The notes under the pieces: generated by a model
Told to the model about the DNA's origin: nothing
The model's database searches: none
Seen by the model: the letters and a program-made list of their open reading frames with translations, nothing else
Made by a program: the position numbers and the translations under genes
Shown: piece by piece, positions 35,256 to 43,682 of the stretch
Position numbering within the stretch: the stretch's first letter is position 1
How the letters are laid out: every line of letters begins with the position of its first letter
Source: Nocardia yamanashiensis NBRC 100130
Lineage (GTDB): Bacteria > Actinomycetota > Actinomycetes > Mycobacteriales > Mycobacteriaceae
Direction of reading: 5' to 3'
Assembly (NCBI RefSeq): GCF_001613325.1
Contig: NZ_BDCD01000020.1
Span: 124,001 to 188,000, forward strand
DNA: 64,000 nucleotides

Positions 35256-36026
35256 TCAGGGAACGGGGGTGATTCCCACCGTCGGGAAGAAGAAGCAGGA
35301 GCTCTGGCCGTTGCGGACCACGCCGAACATGGTCGCCAGGACCGTGCCCGAGCCGGTGTCGACCGGTACGGCGCGCACGCCGCCGCGCGGGAGGGCGCTG
35401 GTGAAGAAATCGCTGACGGCCTGTTCGACGACCGGGCGCAGTTCGCTGGGCACCTGGGGCGGGATCATGCCGCTGACGACCTGGGCCAGCGAGCCCATGG
35501 GCGCCGCGCCGCCCCGGCCGGTGGTCAGGTTGAGCCAGATGACCTGCATGCCCGAGGTATCCGCGCCGTCGGCGTTGAGGCCGTAGGGGACGAAGGCGTA
35601 CATGGTCTGGCCCGCCTTGACCGCGGACAGGTCGAGCCCGGGGATGGAGACCGCGTAGCGCGGCCATGGCCCGGGGATGGCGCCGGCGACGGCGGGCGCG
35701 AGACCGAGCACGGTGCCGCCCAGGCAGAACGGGGAGGCGGTCGGGTAGAGGAACGGTTCGACGCCCAGAGCCTGGAGACCGTCGAGGGTCTGCCCGTAGG
35801 CGGAGAACCAGTCGGAGGGCGCGGCGGCCTGGTTGGCGCGATTGATCGCAGCGAGCATGGCGGCGGCCTCTGCGGTACCGGTTGCGGGGGCGGCGAATTG
35901 GCCGGCTCCGGGGGCGATGGCTTGGGTCTCACCCGATGGCGCGGCGGTTGCCGGACCGGTGGCGGTGAGCAGGGCGCAGGCACCGAGTACGCCCGCGAAA
36001 CGGATGAGATCGGTCCTCACAGGCAT
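35256..36026 (-). CDS. Secreted protein of unknown function
   Basis: A 256-residue protein with a clear signal peptide (RFAGVLGACALLTATGPATAAPS, cleavage after TAA). The mature part contains two probable disulfide cysteines (SPFCLGG and QSSCFFFPTVG) and Pro/Gly-rich segments, with no domain I can name. Similar exported proteins are common in Nocardia and Rhodococcus. It stands between the GT2 gene, which converges on it, and the metF terminator. Codon use matches the neighbours. Confidence 0.75.
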   Translation of the reverse strand: MPVRTDLIRFAGVLGACALLTATGPATAAPSGETQAIAPGAGQFAAPATGTAEAAAMLAAINRANQAAAPSDWFSAYGQTLDGLQALGVEPFLYPTASPFCLGGTVLGLAPAVAGAIPGPWPRYAVSIPGLDLSAVKAGQTMYAFVPYGLNADGADTSGMQVIWLNLTTGRGGAAPMGSLAQVVSGMIPPQVPSELRPVVEQAVSDFFTSALPRGGVRAVPVDTGSGTVLATMFGVVRNGQSSCFFFPTVGITPVP

Positions 36027-36102
36027 TCGCTTGCTCCCCTCGAAATCATGGTCCGAGGGCGACGGTACTCCGCCTACCAGCGAAATCCCGGCATTCCACT
36101 CG

Positions 36103-36131
36103 GCACGCCGGGGTGCGGAACCCCGGCGTGC
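36103..36131 (-). terminator. Hairpin terminator after metF
   Basis: A 12-base stem, GCACGCCGGGGT / ACCCCGGCGTGC, around a 5-base loop, ten bases past the metF stop on the minus strand. Confidence 0.8.
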
Positions 36132-36140
36132 GCACTGGAA

Positions 36141-37139
36141 TCAGGCCGAGGCGGGAGCCGCCGACACGGTGTAACCGAGGTTCGCCAGCACTTCGCTGGT
36201 GGCCTTGGCGAAATTCAGGGTGATGAAGTGCAGGCACGGCGCGCCCTCGTCGATGAGCCGCTGCGCCATCTCGGTGGCGATCTCGATACCGGCGGCGCGC
36301 ACCGCGGCGCGATCCTCCTCCGGCCCGTCGCCGGCGGCCTTCTGCAACCGTTCCAGCACCGCCGCCGGCAGTTCGCGGCCCGACAGTTCGACCGCGCGCT
36401 GCACGGTGCGCAGCGAGGTGATCGGCATCAGCTCGGGAATGATCGGCTTGTCGCCCTCGACCGGATCGTGCTTGACCACCCGATCGCGCAGGCGCAGGTA
36501 GTGATCGACGTCGAAGAACATCTGCGTGATCGAGTACTCCGCGCCCGCACGCAGTTTCGCGGTCAGGTGCGCGGTGTCGTGCTCGAGGCTGGTGGAGCGC
36601 GGATGCCCCTGCGGGAACGAGGCCACGCCGACATGGAAGTCGCCGAGGTCGCGCACCATGCGCACCAGTTCGTCGGCGTACTCGACGCCTTCGGGATGCC
36701 GCACCCACTCCCCCAGCGGATCGCCCGGCGGATCGCCGCGCAGCACCAGCAGATTCCGGATGCCGGAATCCGCGTACGCGCCGACGATCGAACGCAGTTC
36801 GGCGACACTGTGATCCACGGCGGTCAGATGCGCCACCGTCAGCAGCGTGGTCTCGCGCGCCAGCTGCCCGGTCACCCGGATGGTGCGATCGCGGGTGGAA
36901 CCGCCCGCACCGTAGGTCATCGACACGAACGCCGGATGCAGCCGCTCGAACTCCCGCGCCGCCCGCCACAACCGAGCCTCACCGGCCGCGTCACGCGGCG
37001 GATTGAACTCGACCGAGAACGGAACCGACCCATCGGGCCGCGGGCCCAGCTGCTGCACCACGGAGCGAGTTCCGGACACTTGCGGTGTGCGGGAAACTCG
37101 GCCAGGGGTCGAATATCCCCGTACATTGTCGAAACTCAC
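36141..37139 (-). CDS. metF: Methylenetetrahydrofolate reductase
   Basis: A 332-residue enzyme reducing 5,10-methylene-THF to 5-methyl-THF for methionine synthesis. Family segments are PFSVEFNPPRD, PAFVSMTYGAGGSTRDRT, HLTAVDHS, NLLVLRGDPPG, GVASFPQGHPRS, SITQMFFDVDHYLRLRD and a C-terminal HFITLNFAKAT. The position between lppM and idsA matches Rv2172c. The GTG start lies six bases after a TAAAAT -10 box, so the mRNA is probably leaderless. Confidence 0.93.
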   Translation of the reverse strand: MSFDNVRGYSTPGRVSRTPQVSGTRSVVQQLGPRPDGSVPFSVEFNPPRDAAGEARLWRAAREFERLHPAFVSMTYGAGGSTRDRTIRVTGQLARETTLLTVAHLTAVDHSVAELRSIVGAYADSGIRNLLVLRGDPPGDPLGEWVRHPEGVEYADELVRMVRDLGDFHVGVASFPQGHPRSTSLEHDTAHLTAKLRAGAEYSITQMFFDVDHYLRLRDRVVKHDPVEGDKPIIPELMPITSLRTVQRAVELSGRELPAAVLERLQKAAGDGPEEDRAAVRAAGIEIATEMAQRLIDEGAPCLHFITLNFAKATSEVLANLGYTVSAAPASA

Positions 37140-37145
37140 CCGGCC

Positions 37146-37151
37146 ATTTTA
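37146..37151 (-). promoter_or_regulatory. metF -10 box (leaderless transcript)
   Basis: TAAAAT on the minus strand ends six bases before the metF GTG codon, the spacing expected for transcription starting at the G of GTG. No ribosome site precedes the codon. Confidence 0.6.
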
Positions 37152-37394
37152 AGGGGCGGCAAGCGCGCTCCACGCGGGCCCCGGGCCGGAAGCCGCGCCG
37201 CGCCGCTCCCCGGGTGCGCGCGCGACCTGGAATTCCCGCTCGGACCCGGGGAATCGGGCGCTACGGCGGGCGGATCGCCGGGCCGTGCGCTCCCGGCCGA
37301 CCGATTCCGTGGGGCGACCGGGCGCTCGGTACAGTCGGCGGCGGGGATTTTTCGGCGTCGCGCGGGGAGCGCGGCCACACCACAGGAGGTTCCT

Positions 37395-38504
37395 CTGTCC
37401 GCCGGACCTGGTACTCCGACCCGCAATCCGGTCGGTGCGGGCGCAGTCGTCGCCGCCGTGGAGGAACGACTCGAGGGGTTCTTCGCGACCCGCGCCGAGC
37501 TCGTGGAACCGCTCGGACCCGTGTTCGTGGACGCCGCCGCGGCGCTGCGGGACTTCGTGCTGCGCGGCGGCAAGCGCACCCGCCCGGCCTTCGCGTGGAC
37601 CGGCTGGCTGGGCGCGGGCCGCGATGCGGCGGAGCCGGAGGCCGATGCCGTGCTGACCGCCTGCTCCGCGCTGGAGCTGGTGCAGGCGTGCGCGCTCATC
37701 CACGACGACATCATCGATTCCTCGCGCACCCGGCGCGGCTTCCCGACCGTGCACGTGGATTACGAAGAGCGGCACCGGAATCGGAGCTGGGCGGGTGATT
37801 CCGCTCACTACGGCGAGAGCGTCGCCATCCTGATCGGCGATCTGGCGCTGGCCTGGGCCGACGATATGGTCCGCGACGCGGGCCTGCCCGCCGCGGCCGC
37901 CGCCCGCTTCGCCCCCGTGTGGGCGGGCATGCGCACCGAGGTGCTGGGCGGGCAGCTGCTCGACATCTACGGCGAGGTCAGCGGCGACGAGACCGTGGCG
38001 GCGGCACTGCGCATCAACCGGTACAAGACCGCCGCCTACACCATCGAACGTCCGCTGCACATGGGCGCGGCCCTGGCCGGCGCCGACGCCGACCTGATCG
38101 CCGCCTATCGCGAATTCGGCACCGATATCGGCATTGCCTTCCAGCTCCGCGACGACCTGCTGGGCGTCTTCGGCGATCCCGCTGTGACCGGGAAACCGTC
38201 CGGCGACGATCTGCGCGAAGGCAAGCGCACGGTCCTCATCGCCGAGGCCCTCCAGCGCGCCGACCACTCGAACCCGGCCGCCGCCACGCTGATCCGCACC
38301 AGCCTGGGCACCGACGTGACGCCCGAGCAGGTCACCGAACTGCGCGCCGTCCTCACCGAACTGGGCGCGGCCGACGCCGTCGAGCAGCGCATCACCGGCC
38401 TCACCGAACAGGCCCTGACGGCCCTGGACGCCAGCACCGCCACCACCGACGCAAAGCAGCAGCTGCGCGCCATGGCCCTCGCCGCCACCGCGCGGGCCTA
38501 CTGA
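37395..38504 (+). CDS. idsA: Polyprenyl (geranylgeranyl) diphosphate synthase, CTG start
   Basis: A 369-residue all-helical trans-prenyltransferase. The first Asp-rich motif is DDIID in CALIHDDIIDSSRTRRG, and the second is DDLLG in FQLRDDLLGVFGD. RGGKRTRPAF binds diphosphate. The product is probably geranylgeranyl diphosphate feeding the phytoene synthase downstream and other isoprenoids. The frame has no ATG, GTG or TTG near the ribosome site; AGGAGGT at 37384-37390 is correctly spaced to CTG 37395, giving N-terminus (M)SAGPGTPTR. A GTG at 37458 is the conventional but SD-less alternative. A TACAGT at 37330 is a possible -10. Confidence 0.92.
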   Translation: MSAGPGTPTRNPVGAGAVVAAVEERLEGFFATRAELVEPLGPVFVDAAAALRDFVLRGGKRTRPAFAWTGWLGAGRDAAEPEADAVLTACSALELVQACALIHDDIIDSSRTRRGFPTVHVDYEERHRNRSWAGDSAHYGESVAILIGDLALAWADDMVRDAGLPAAAAARFAPVWAGMRTEVLGGQLLDIYGEVSGDETVAAALRINRYKTAAYTIERPLHMGAALAGADADLIAAYREFGTDIGIAFQLRDDLLGVFGDPAVTGKPSGDDLREGKRTVLIAEALQRADHSNPAAATLIRTSLGTDVTPEQVTELRAVLTELGAADAVEQRITGLTEQALTALDASTATTDAKQQLRAMALAATARAY

Positions 38505-38532
38505 CCACGACCGTTAGGGCGCACTGATCACG

Positions 38533-38565
38533 ACCGCGCGGGCCTCCTGATCGCGCCCGCGCGGT
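38533..38565 (+). terminator. Hairpin terminator after idsA
   Basis: An 11-base stem, ACCGCGCGGGC / GCCCGCGCGGT, around an 11-base loop, 29 bases past the idsA stop. It separates idsA from crtI. Confidence 0.65.
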
Positions 38566-38797
38566 GCACTGATACGGTCCAGCCACCAGGCGAATTGTCC
38601 GCTGCGGCAGGCTCGCACAGCGACAGCCGCCGGGCGATGACCGGGTCCGTCCCGCTCGCCGGTCCCGGCACGCTGACCACCGGACTCGGTTCGCGCATGC
38701 GAATGGTGTGCGGCCGGACAGGTGCGGGCAGGGCGGCGAGCGCGTGACGGGCGCGTGAGACGGATGACGGCTCCGGTAGGGGCGGGAGAGCGGGCGC

Positions 38798-40351
38798 GTG
38801 ATGAAAACGGTTGCGGGAGCGACTGATCGGGTCGTGGTCGTCGGGGCCGGACTGTCGGGGCTGGCTGCCGCGCTGCATCTGATCGGAGCGGGACGGCGGG
38901 TTACCGTGCTCGAGCGCGCGGATCATCCGGGCGGCCGGGTCGGGCGGTACCGGGGGCCGGATTACGAGATCGACTCCGGGGCGACGATTCTGACTGTTCC
39001 GCAGCTGATCGACGAGGCGCTGGGCGCGGTCGGGCAGACCCGGGAGAGCGTGGGGTTGCGGATCATCGAGATGGAGCCCGCGTATCGGGCGCGGTTCGCC
39101 GACGGGAGCGATGTCGGGGTCTACTCGGATCCGAAGGCCATGGCGGCCGAGGTGGAGCGGGTGCGGGGTTCCGGTGCGGCGCAACGGTATCGGCGACTGC
39201 GGGGCTGGCTGGGCGGGGTGTACGAGGCCGAGTTCGGGCAGTTCATGGACACCAATTTCGATTCGCCCCTGGACATGGTGCGGATTCCGGAGAAGCGGCG
39301 GGCGCTGCTGAAGCTGGTGCGGCTGGGCGGGTTCGGACGGCTCGGGCCGCGGGTGCGGAAGATCATGGGCGATGAGCAGCTCGCCCGGCTGTTCAGTTTC
39401 CAGGCATTGTTCGCGGGGACCTCGCCGGATCAGGCGCTCGCTGTTTACGGAGCTATCCCGTATATGGACACCTGCCTGGGGGTTTCGTACCCCGAGGGCG
39501 GCATGCGGGCCATCGCCGAGGCCATGGCGAAGGCGTTCACCGAGGCCGGAGGCACGCTCGAGCTGAACGCCGAAGTCGCCGGGATCAATTACGAGGGCAA
39601 GCGGGCGACCGCCGTGCACACCGCCGACGGGCGCGCCCTGCCCTGCGATGCCGTGGTGGTAACCGCCGATATCGGCTCGCTCGCCCGCTTCGGGCTGCGC
39701 CGACGCCGCTGGTTGCGCGCCTCACCGTCGGCGGTGGTCGCACACGGCACCGTGCCCGCGGACGTGGCGGCGAGCTGGCCCGTGCAGGCGCATCACACCA
39801 TCGACTTCGGGCAGGAGTGGACGCGGACGTTCGCCGAGATCGCGGCGCGGCGCGGGCGCGGTCAGCTGATGAGCGATCCGTCGCTGCTGCTGACCCGGCC
39901 GGCGCTGACCGACCCGAACCTGTACCTCGATCGCACCGAACCGCACATCGACGCGACCGGTCGGTTGGGTGAGACCCGGCGCTACGAACCTTTCTCACTC
40001 CTGGCCCCGTGCCCGAATCTGGATGCGGCGCCGCTGGACTGGGACCGCCTCACCCCCTACTACCTGCGCGAACTCCTGGAGACCCTGGAAGCCCGCGGCT
40101 ACCAAGGCATTTCGACCGCGTTCACCGTCGACCACATCGACACCCCACGCACCTGGGCCCGCCAGGGCATGCTCGCGGGCACCCCGTTCTCCGCCGCACA
40201 CCTGTTCCGGCAAACCGGCCCGTTCCGTACCCGGAACCTGGTGCGCGGGCGCGAAAACGTGGTCCTGGCAGGCTCGGGAACCGTTCCCGGCGTCGGCGTG
40301 CCGACCGTGCTGCTGTCCGGAAAACTGGCCGCGGCACGCATCACAGGGTGA
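38798..40351 (+). CDS. crtI: Phytoene desaturase family protein (CrtI)
   Basis: A 517-residue FAD enzyme. The N-terminal dinucleotide fold is VVVVGAGLSGLAAALHLIGAG with VLERADHPGGRVGRYR. The C-terminal motif ENVVLAGSGTVPGVGVPTVLLSGK is typical of CrtI, which converts phytoene to lycopene by serial desaturation. Other CrtI segments are SFQALFAGTSPDQALAVY and YPEGGMRAIAEAMA. The start is GTG 38798 or the adjacent ATG 38801, behind GGGAGAG. It lies between the prenyl synthase and mptA, with crtB after mptA. Confidence 0.9.
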   Translation: MMKTVAGATDRVVVVGAGLSGLAAALHLIGAGRRVTVLERADHPGGRVGRYRGPDYEIDSGATILTVPQLIDEALGAVGQTRESVGLRIIEMEPAYRARFADGSDVGVYSDPKAMAAEVERVRGSGAAQRYRRLRGWLGGVYEAEFGQFMDTNFDSPLDMVRIPEKRRALLKLVRLGGFGRLGPRVRKIMGDEQLARLFSFQALFAGTSPDQALAVYGAIPYMDTCLGVSYPEGGMRAIAEAMAKAFTEAGGTLELNAEVAGINYEGKRATAVHTADGRALPCDAVVVTADIGSLARFGLRRRRWLRASPSAVVAHGTVPADVAASWPVQAHHTIDFGQEWTRTFAEIAARRGRGQLMSDPSLLLTRPALTDPNLYLDRTEPHIDATGRLGETRRYEPFSLLAPCPNLDAAPLDWDRLTPYYLRELLETLEARGYQGISTAFTVDHIDTPRTWARQGMLAGTPFSAAHLFRQTGPFRTRNLVRGRENVVLAGSGTVPGVGVPTVLLSGKLAAARITG

Positions 40352-40482
40352 TCTCCGACATGCCCGGACCCGATCACCCCGCACCGGGGCGGTAGCACCG
40401 GCCGCGAAGCACTAGACTGACCGGCGTCCTGAATCCAGCGCGGCCGACCGCCGCCGACCTTTCCGGGGGGAACGACCGCCTT

Positions 40483-42129
40483 ATGCCGACCCCCGATACG
40501 GACGCCGCCATCGCCCCGGACGCCACCCGCGCCCGCGCTGTCGCGACGCCGCGCCCGGACCATCGGACCCCGTCGCATCACCCGCTGCACAATGCCGCCG
40601 ATTTCGCGCGCAGCCCGGAAGGGCATGCCGCGGCGCTCGGGTTCTTCGGCGCGCTGCTGATCACCTTCGGCGGTTTCGGCGCGGGCAGCGTGCGCCGCAC
40701 CGATCCGCTGCTCGAGGCCGCGCACCTGTCGTGGCTGCGGTTCGGGCACGGGTACGCGCTGTCGACGGTGTTCGTCTGGATCGGCGTGCTCGCCATGATC
40801 ACCGCGTGGGTGCGCTTGGGGCGCATCGTCATCGGCAATCAGCCGGGCGCGACGGTGAGCTTGAACGAGCTGCGCGCCATCGTCGGCATCTGGATCTTCC
40901 CGCTGCTGTTCGCGGTGCCCATGTTCAGCCGCGACGCCTACTCGTATCTCGCCCAGGGCGCGCTGCTGCGCGACGGCTTCAACCCGTACCTGGTCGGGCC
41001 GGTGCAGAACCCGGGCATCCTGCTCGACAATGTCAGCCCGGTCTGGACCACCACCACCGCGCCCTACGGGCCGATCTTCCTGCTCATGGCGCGCGGCATC
41101 ACCACCATCACCGGCGACAACGTGGTGGCGGGGACCATCGCGCTGCGGCTGGTCATGCTGCCCGGTCTGGCGCTGATGCTCTGGGCGGTACCGCATCTGA
41201 CCAAGCATCTGGGCGGCAAGCCGACCGTGGCGGTGTGGCTGGCGGTGCTCAATCCGCTGGTGCTGATCCATCTGATCGGCGGCGTGCACAACGAGATGCT
41301 CATGGTCGGGCTGATGACCGCCGGTATCGCGCTGGTGCTCGAACACCATCACGCGGCGGGCATCGTGGTGGTGGCGATCGGCGTGGCGGTGAAGGCGACC
41401 GCGGGCGTGGCGCTGCCGTTCCTGGTGTGGATCTGGATGATTCACGAACGCGAGCGCCGGGCCGCGCAGAACGAAGGCGAACTGCCGCATCCGGTACGGA
41501 CTTTCGCCAAGATCAGCGGGCTGGGCGTGGCCGTGTTCGTGGTGGTGTTCGCGGTGGCCACCTGGCTGACGGGGCTGGGGCGTGACGGGGTCGGCTGGCT
41601 GACCGCGCTCTCCGGCTCGAAGAAGATCATCAACTGGCTGTCGCTGCCGACCGTGATGGCGCACATGGTCACCTGGGTGACGCCGCTGCGCCTGGAATCG
41701 GTGCTGTCGGTGACCCGCACCATCTGCGCGATCGCCATGGTCGCGGTGCTCGTCTGGGCCTGGTGGCGGTTCAAGAGCACCGAACGCGAAGCGGTGATGG
41801 GCATCCTGGTCGCATTCGTCGCGATCGTCATCCTCTCCCCCGCCGCGCTGCCCTGGTACTACTCCTGGCCGCTGGCCCTGGCCGCCGGATTCGCCCTGTC
41901 CACCAGGACATTGCAATGGCTGGTCGGCCTGTGCACCTGGCTCATGCTGGTCTTCCAGCCCGACGGCTCCATCGGCCTGTACAACTTCGTGCACGTGGCC
42001 CTGGCCACCTTCGCCGCCGTCGTCGCGGCCCTCGCGCTGAAGAACGCGGACCCGCTGAAGCTCAGCGCCCACCACCCGCAACGCGAGGCGGCACGGGCGG
42101 ACGGCGTCGGCCACGCCGCCACCACATGA
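40483..42129 (+). CDS. mptA: Alpha-(1->6)-mannopyranosyltransferase MptA-like (GT-C)
   Basis: A 548-residue polytopic GT87-type glycosyltransferase that uses polyprenyl-phospho-mannose to extend the alpha-1,6-mannan core of lipomannan. About 12-13 transmembrane helices. The acidic loop after the first helices includes FSRDAYSYLAQGALLRDGFN with the catalytic Asp. The disordered N-terminus (residues 1-40) is Pro/His-rich. The place next to idsA fits Rv2174 (mptA); the paralogue MptB is a possible alternative. GGGGGGAA precedes ATG 40483. The stop overlaps the crtB start (ATGA). Confidence 0.87.
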   Translation: MPTPDTDAAIAPDATRARAVATPRPDHRTPSHHPLHNAADFARSPEGHAAALGFFGALLITFGGFGAGSVRRTDPLLEAAHLSWLRFGHGYALSTVFVWIGVLAMITAWVRLGRIVIGNQPGATVSLNELRAIVGIWIFPLLFAVPMFSRDAYSYLAQGALLRDGFNPYLVGPVQNPGILLDNVSPVWTTTTAPYGPIFLLMARGITTITGDNVVAGTIALRLVMLPGLALMLWAVPHLTKHLGGKPTVAVWLAVLNPLVLIHLIGGVHNEMLMVGLMTAGIALVLEHHHAAGIVVVAIGVAVKATAGVALPFLVWIWMIHERERRAAQNEGELPHPVRTFAKISGLGVAVFVVVFAVATWLTGLGRDGVGWLTALSGSKKIINWLSLPTVMAHMVTWVTPLRLESVLSVTRTICAIAMVAVLVWAWWRFKSTEREAVMGILVAFVAIVILSPAALPWYYSWPLALAAGFALSTRTLQWLVGLCTWLMLVFQPDGSIGLYNFVHVALATFAAVVAALALKNADPLKLSAHHPQREAARADGVGHAATT

Positions 42130-43103
42130 CCGGCGCCCACCTGACCAGCATCGGCGGATCGGCGGAGGAGGCTCAGCTCGCGCGCGCCTACCGGGACTGC
42201 CGCCGGGTCGCCGCGGCGCACGGGCGGACGTATTTCCTGGCCACGCGTCTGCTGGAGGCGGAGCGAAGACCGGCCGTGCACGCGCTGTACGCGTTCGCGC
42301 GCATGGTGGACGACATCGTCGATGCCGCGGACGCCCCCGCGCACGCCGCCGAATCGACGCGGGCGCTGGATCGCATCGAATACGAACTACGCGGGCGGCT
42401 GGTGCACACGCCGGCCGTCGCCCCGGCGAACGACGAAGACCGGATCCTGCTGGCCGTCTCCGACACCATCCGGCGCTATGAGATTGCGCCGGAACACTTC
42501 TGGGTGTTCCTCGACTCCATGCGCATGGACATTCCGGGCGGCCCGCAATACCGCGACCGCTACCCGTCGATGGCCGCCCTGCGCGAATACATGCGCGGTT
42601 CGGCCGCCGCCATCGGCCTGCAACTGCTCCCGGTCCTCGGTACCGTCGTCCCCCGCGCCGAAGCCGAACCCGCGGCCGCCGCCCTCGGCGAAGCCTTCCA
42701 GCTCACCAACTTCCTGCGCGACGTCGCCGAAGACCTCGACCGCGGCCGCATCTACCTCCCCACCGACGAACTCTCCGCCTTCGACGTCGACGCCGACCTG
42801 CTCCACCACTGCCGCCGCACCGGCCGCACCGACGAACGCGTCCGCCGCGCCCTGGCCCACCTGATCGCCGTCAACCGCGGCATCTACCGCCGCGCCGTCC
42901 CCGGTATCGACCTGCTGACCCCCCGCGTCCGCCCCGGCATCCGCACCGCGGCCACCCTCTACAGCGGCATCCTCGACGAGATCGAGCGCAACGACTACAC
43001 CATCTTCACCCGCCGCGCGGTAGTCCCCGCCCACCGCCGAATCCGCGTCGCCGCAAAAGAATTCGCCGCCTCCCGCCCATTCCGCGGCACCACCCCCCAC
43101 TGA
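42126..43103 (+). CDS. crtB: Phytoene synthase (CrtB)
   Basis: A 325-residue squalene/phytoene synthase joining two geranylgeranyl diphosphates. The first Asp motif is in ALYAFARMVDDIVDAAD, and the second is in TNFLRDVAEDLDRGRIYLP (DVAED). YFLATRLLEAERRPAVHA and MRGSAAAIGLQL are further family segments. It is translationally coupled to mptA by an ATGA overlap, an unusual pairing of a carotenoid and a lipomannan gene. Two terminator hairpins follow. Confidence 0.93.
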   Translation: MTGAHLTSIGGSAEEAQLARAYRDCRRVAAAHGRTYFLATRLLEAERRPAVHALYAFARMVDDIVDAADAPAHAAESTRALDRIEYELRGRLVHTPAVAPANDEDRILLAVSDTIRRYEIAPEHFWVFLDSMRMDIPGGPQYRDRYPSMAALREYMRGSAAAIGLQLLPVLGTVVPRAEAEPAAAALGEAFQLTNFLRDVAEDLDRGRIYLPTDELSAFDVDADLLHHCRRTGRTDERVRRALAHLIAVNRGIYRRAVPGIDLLTPRVRPGIRTAATLYSGILDEIERNDYTIFTRRAVVPAHRRIRVAAKEFAASRPFRGTTPH

Positions 43104-43127
43104 CCGGCCACGGCGGCCGAAACAAGT

Positions 43128-43155
43128 GGGGGTGCGGGACATTTCCCGCACCCCC
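43128..43155 (+). terminator. Terminator after crtB
   Basis: A 12-base stem, GGGGGTGCGGGA / TCCCGCACCCCC, with a 4-base loop, followed on the plus strand by GCTTTC. It lies 25 bases past the crtB stop. Confidence 0.8.
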
Positions 43156-43162
43156 GCTTTCA

Positions 43163-43192
43163 CGCACCCCGGCATGTCAATGCCGGGGTGCG
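43163..43192 (-). terminator. Terminator after the Rv2175c-like gene
   Basis: A 13-base stem, CGCACCCCGGCAT / ATGCCGGGGTGCG, with loop GTCA, 14 bases past the stop of the minus-strand regulator. Together with the previous hairpin it insulates two converging transcripts. Confidence 0.8.
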
Positions 43193-43205
43193 GATCAACT
43201 TCCGC

Positions 43206-43574
43206 TCAGAACGGGTCCGCGGCCGCGCGGCGAATGACCTCACGCGCCAGGGGCCCGTGCAGGGCGTCGATGGGGCGACCCGGGAGCGAGTCGTCCTCTT
43301 TGTAGATCCATTCCAGGATCTCTTCGTCGGTGTATTTACCGTCACGCATGACGGTGATCAGCGGGGTCACATGCTTGGCGACGGCCCCGGTGGAGTCGAA
43401 GAACTCCTTGGGGATGCCGGCCACGCCGTCGCGGCGGACCGCGATGATCTGGTGGTCGCGCAGCATCTGATGCACCCGGGTGACCACCATGCCCAGCTGT
43501 TCTGCCACGTCGGGCAGCGGGATCAGGGTCACCGAGTCCGGCAGGACGTCTTCGCTGCAAGGAAAGGCACTCAC
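43206..43574 (-). CDS. Rv2175c-like winged-helix DNA-binding protein
   Basis: A 122-residue regulator with a helix-turn-helix near DVAEQLGMVVTRVHQMLRDHQI and a C-terminal segment PIDALHGPLAREVIRRA conserved in the Rv2175c family. The M. tuberculosis homologue binds DNA and is phosphorylated by the divergently encoded PknL, which weakens binding; the same head-to-head arrangement exists here. GTG 43574 lies seven bases after a TACCGT -10 box with no ribosome site, consistent with a leaderless mRNA. Confidence 0.85.
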   Translation of the reverse strand: MSAFPCSEDVLPDSVTLIPLPDVAEQLGMVVTRVHQMLRDHQIIAVRRDGVAGIPKEFFDSTGAVAKHVTPLITVMRDGKYTDEEILEWIYKEDDSLPGRPIDALHGPLAREVIRRAAADPF

Positions 43575-43581
43575 GGCGATA

Positions 43582-43634
43582 ACGGTAGTCGCTCGCGTCG
43601 CCACGGTCGCATCACACCCCGACGCGACTACCAT
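43582..43634. promoter_or_regulatory. Divergent promoters with mirrored arms (regulator / pknL)
   Basis: GGTAGTCGC (43584-43592) and GCGACTACC (43624-43632) are perfect 9-base inverted arms. Each arm runs into a -10-like box in its own direction: TACCGT (minus, 43582-43587) and TACCAT (plus, 43629-43634). A protein recognising GCGACTACC would control both genes symmetrically; the adjacent Rv2175c-like protein is the natural candidate. Confidence 0.55.
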
Positions 43635-43682
43635 CGGGTGAGCCGCACCGGGCGGCCTGGGACGTGGAAGGGCAATACTCAG

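Noticed and set aside
35898..37394. Long N-terminal extension of the prenyl synthase frame
   Set aside because: It crosses the secreted-protein and metF genes on the other strand and lacks family similarity; a ribosome site marks the real start at 37395.
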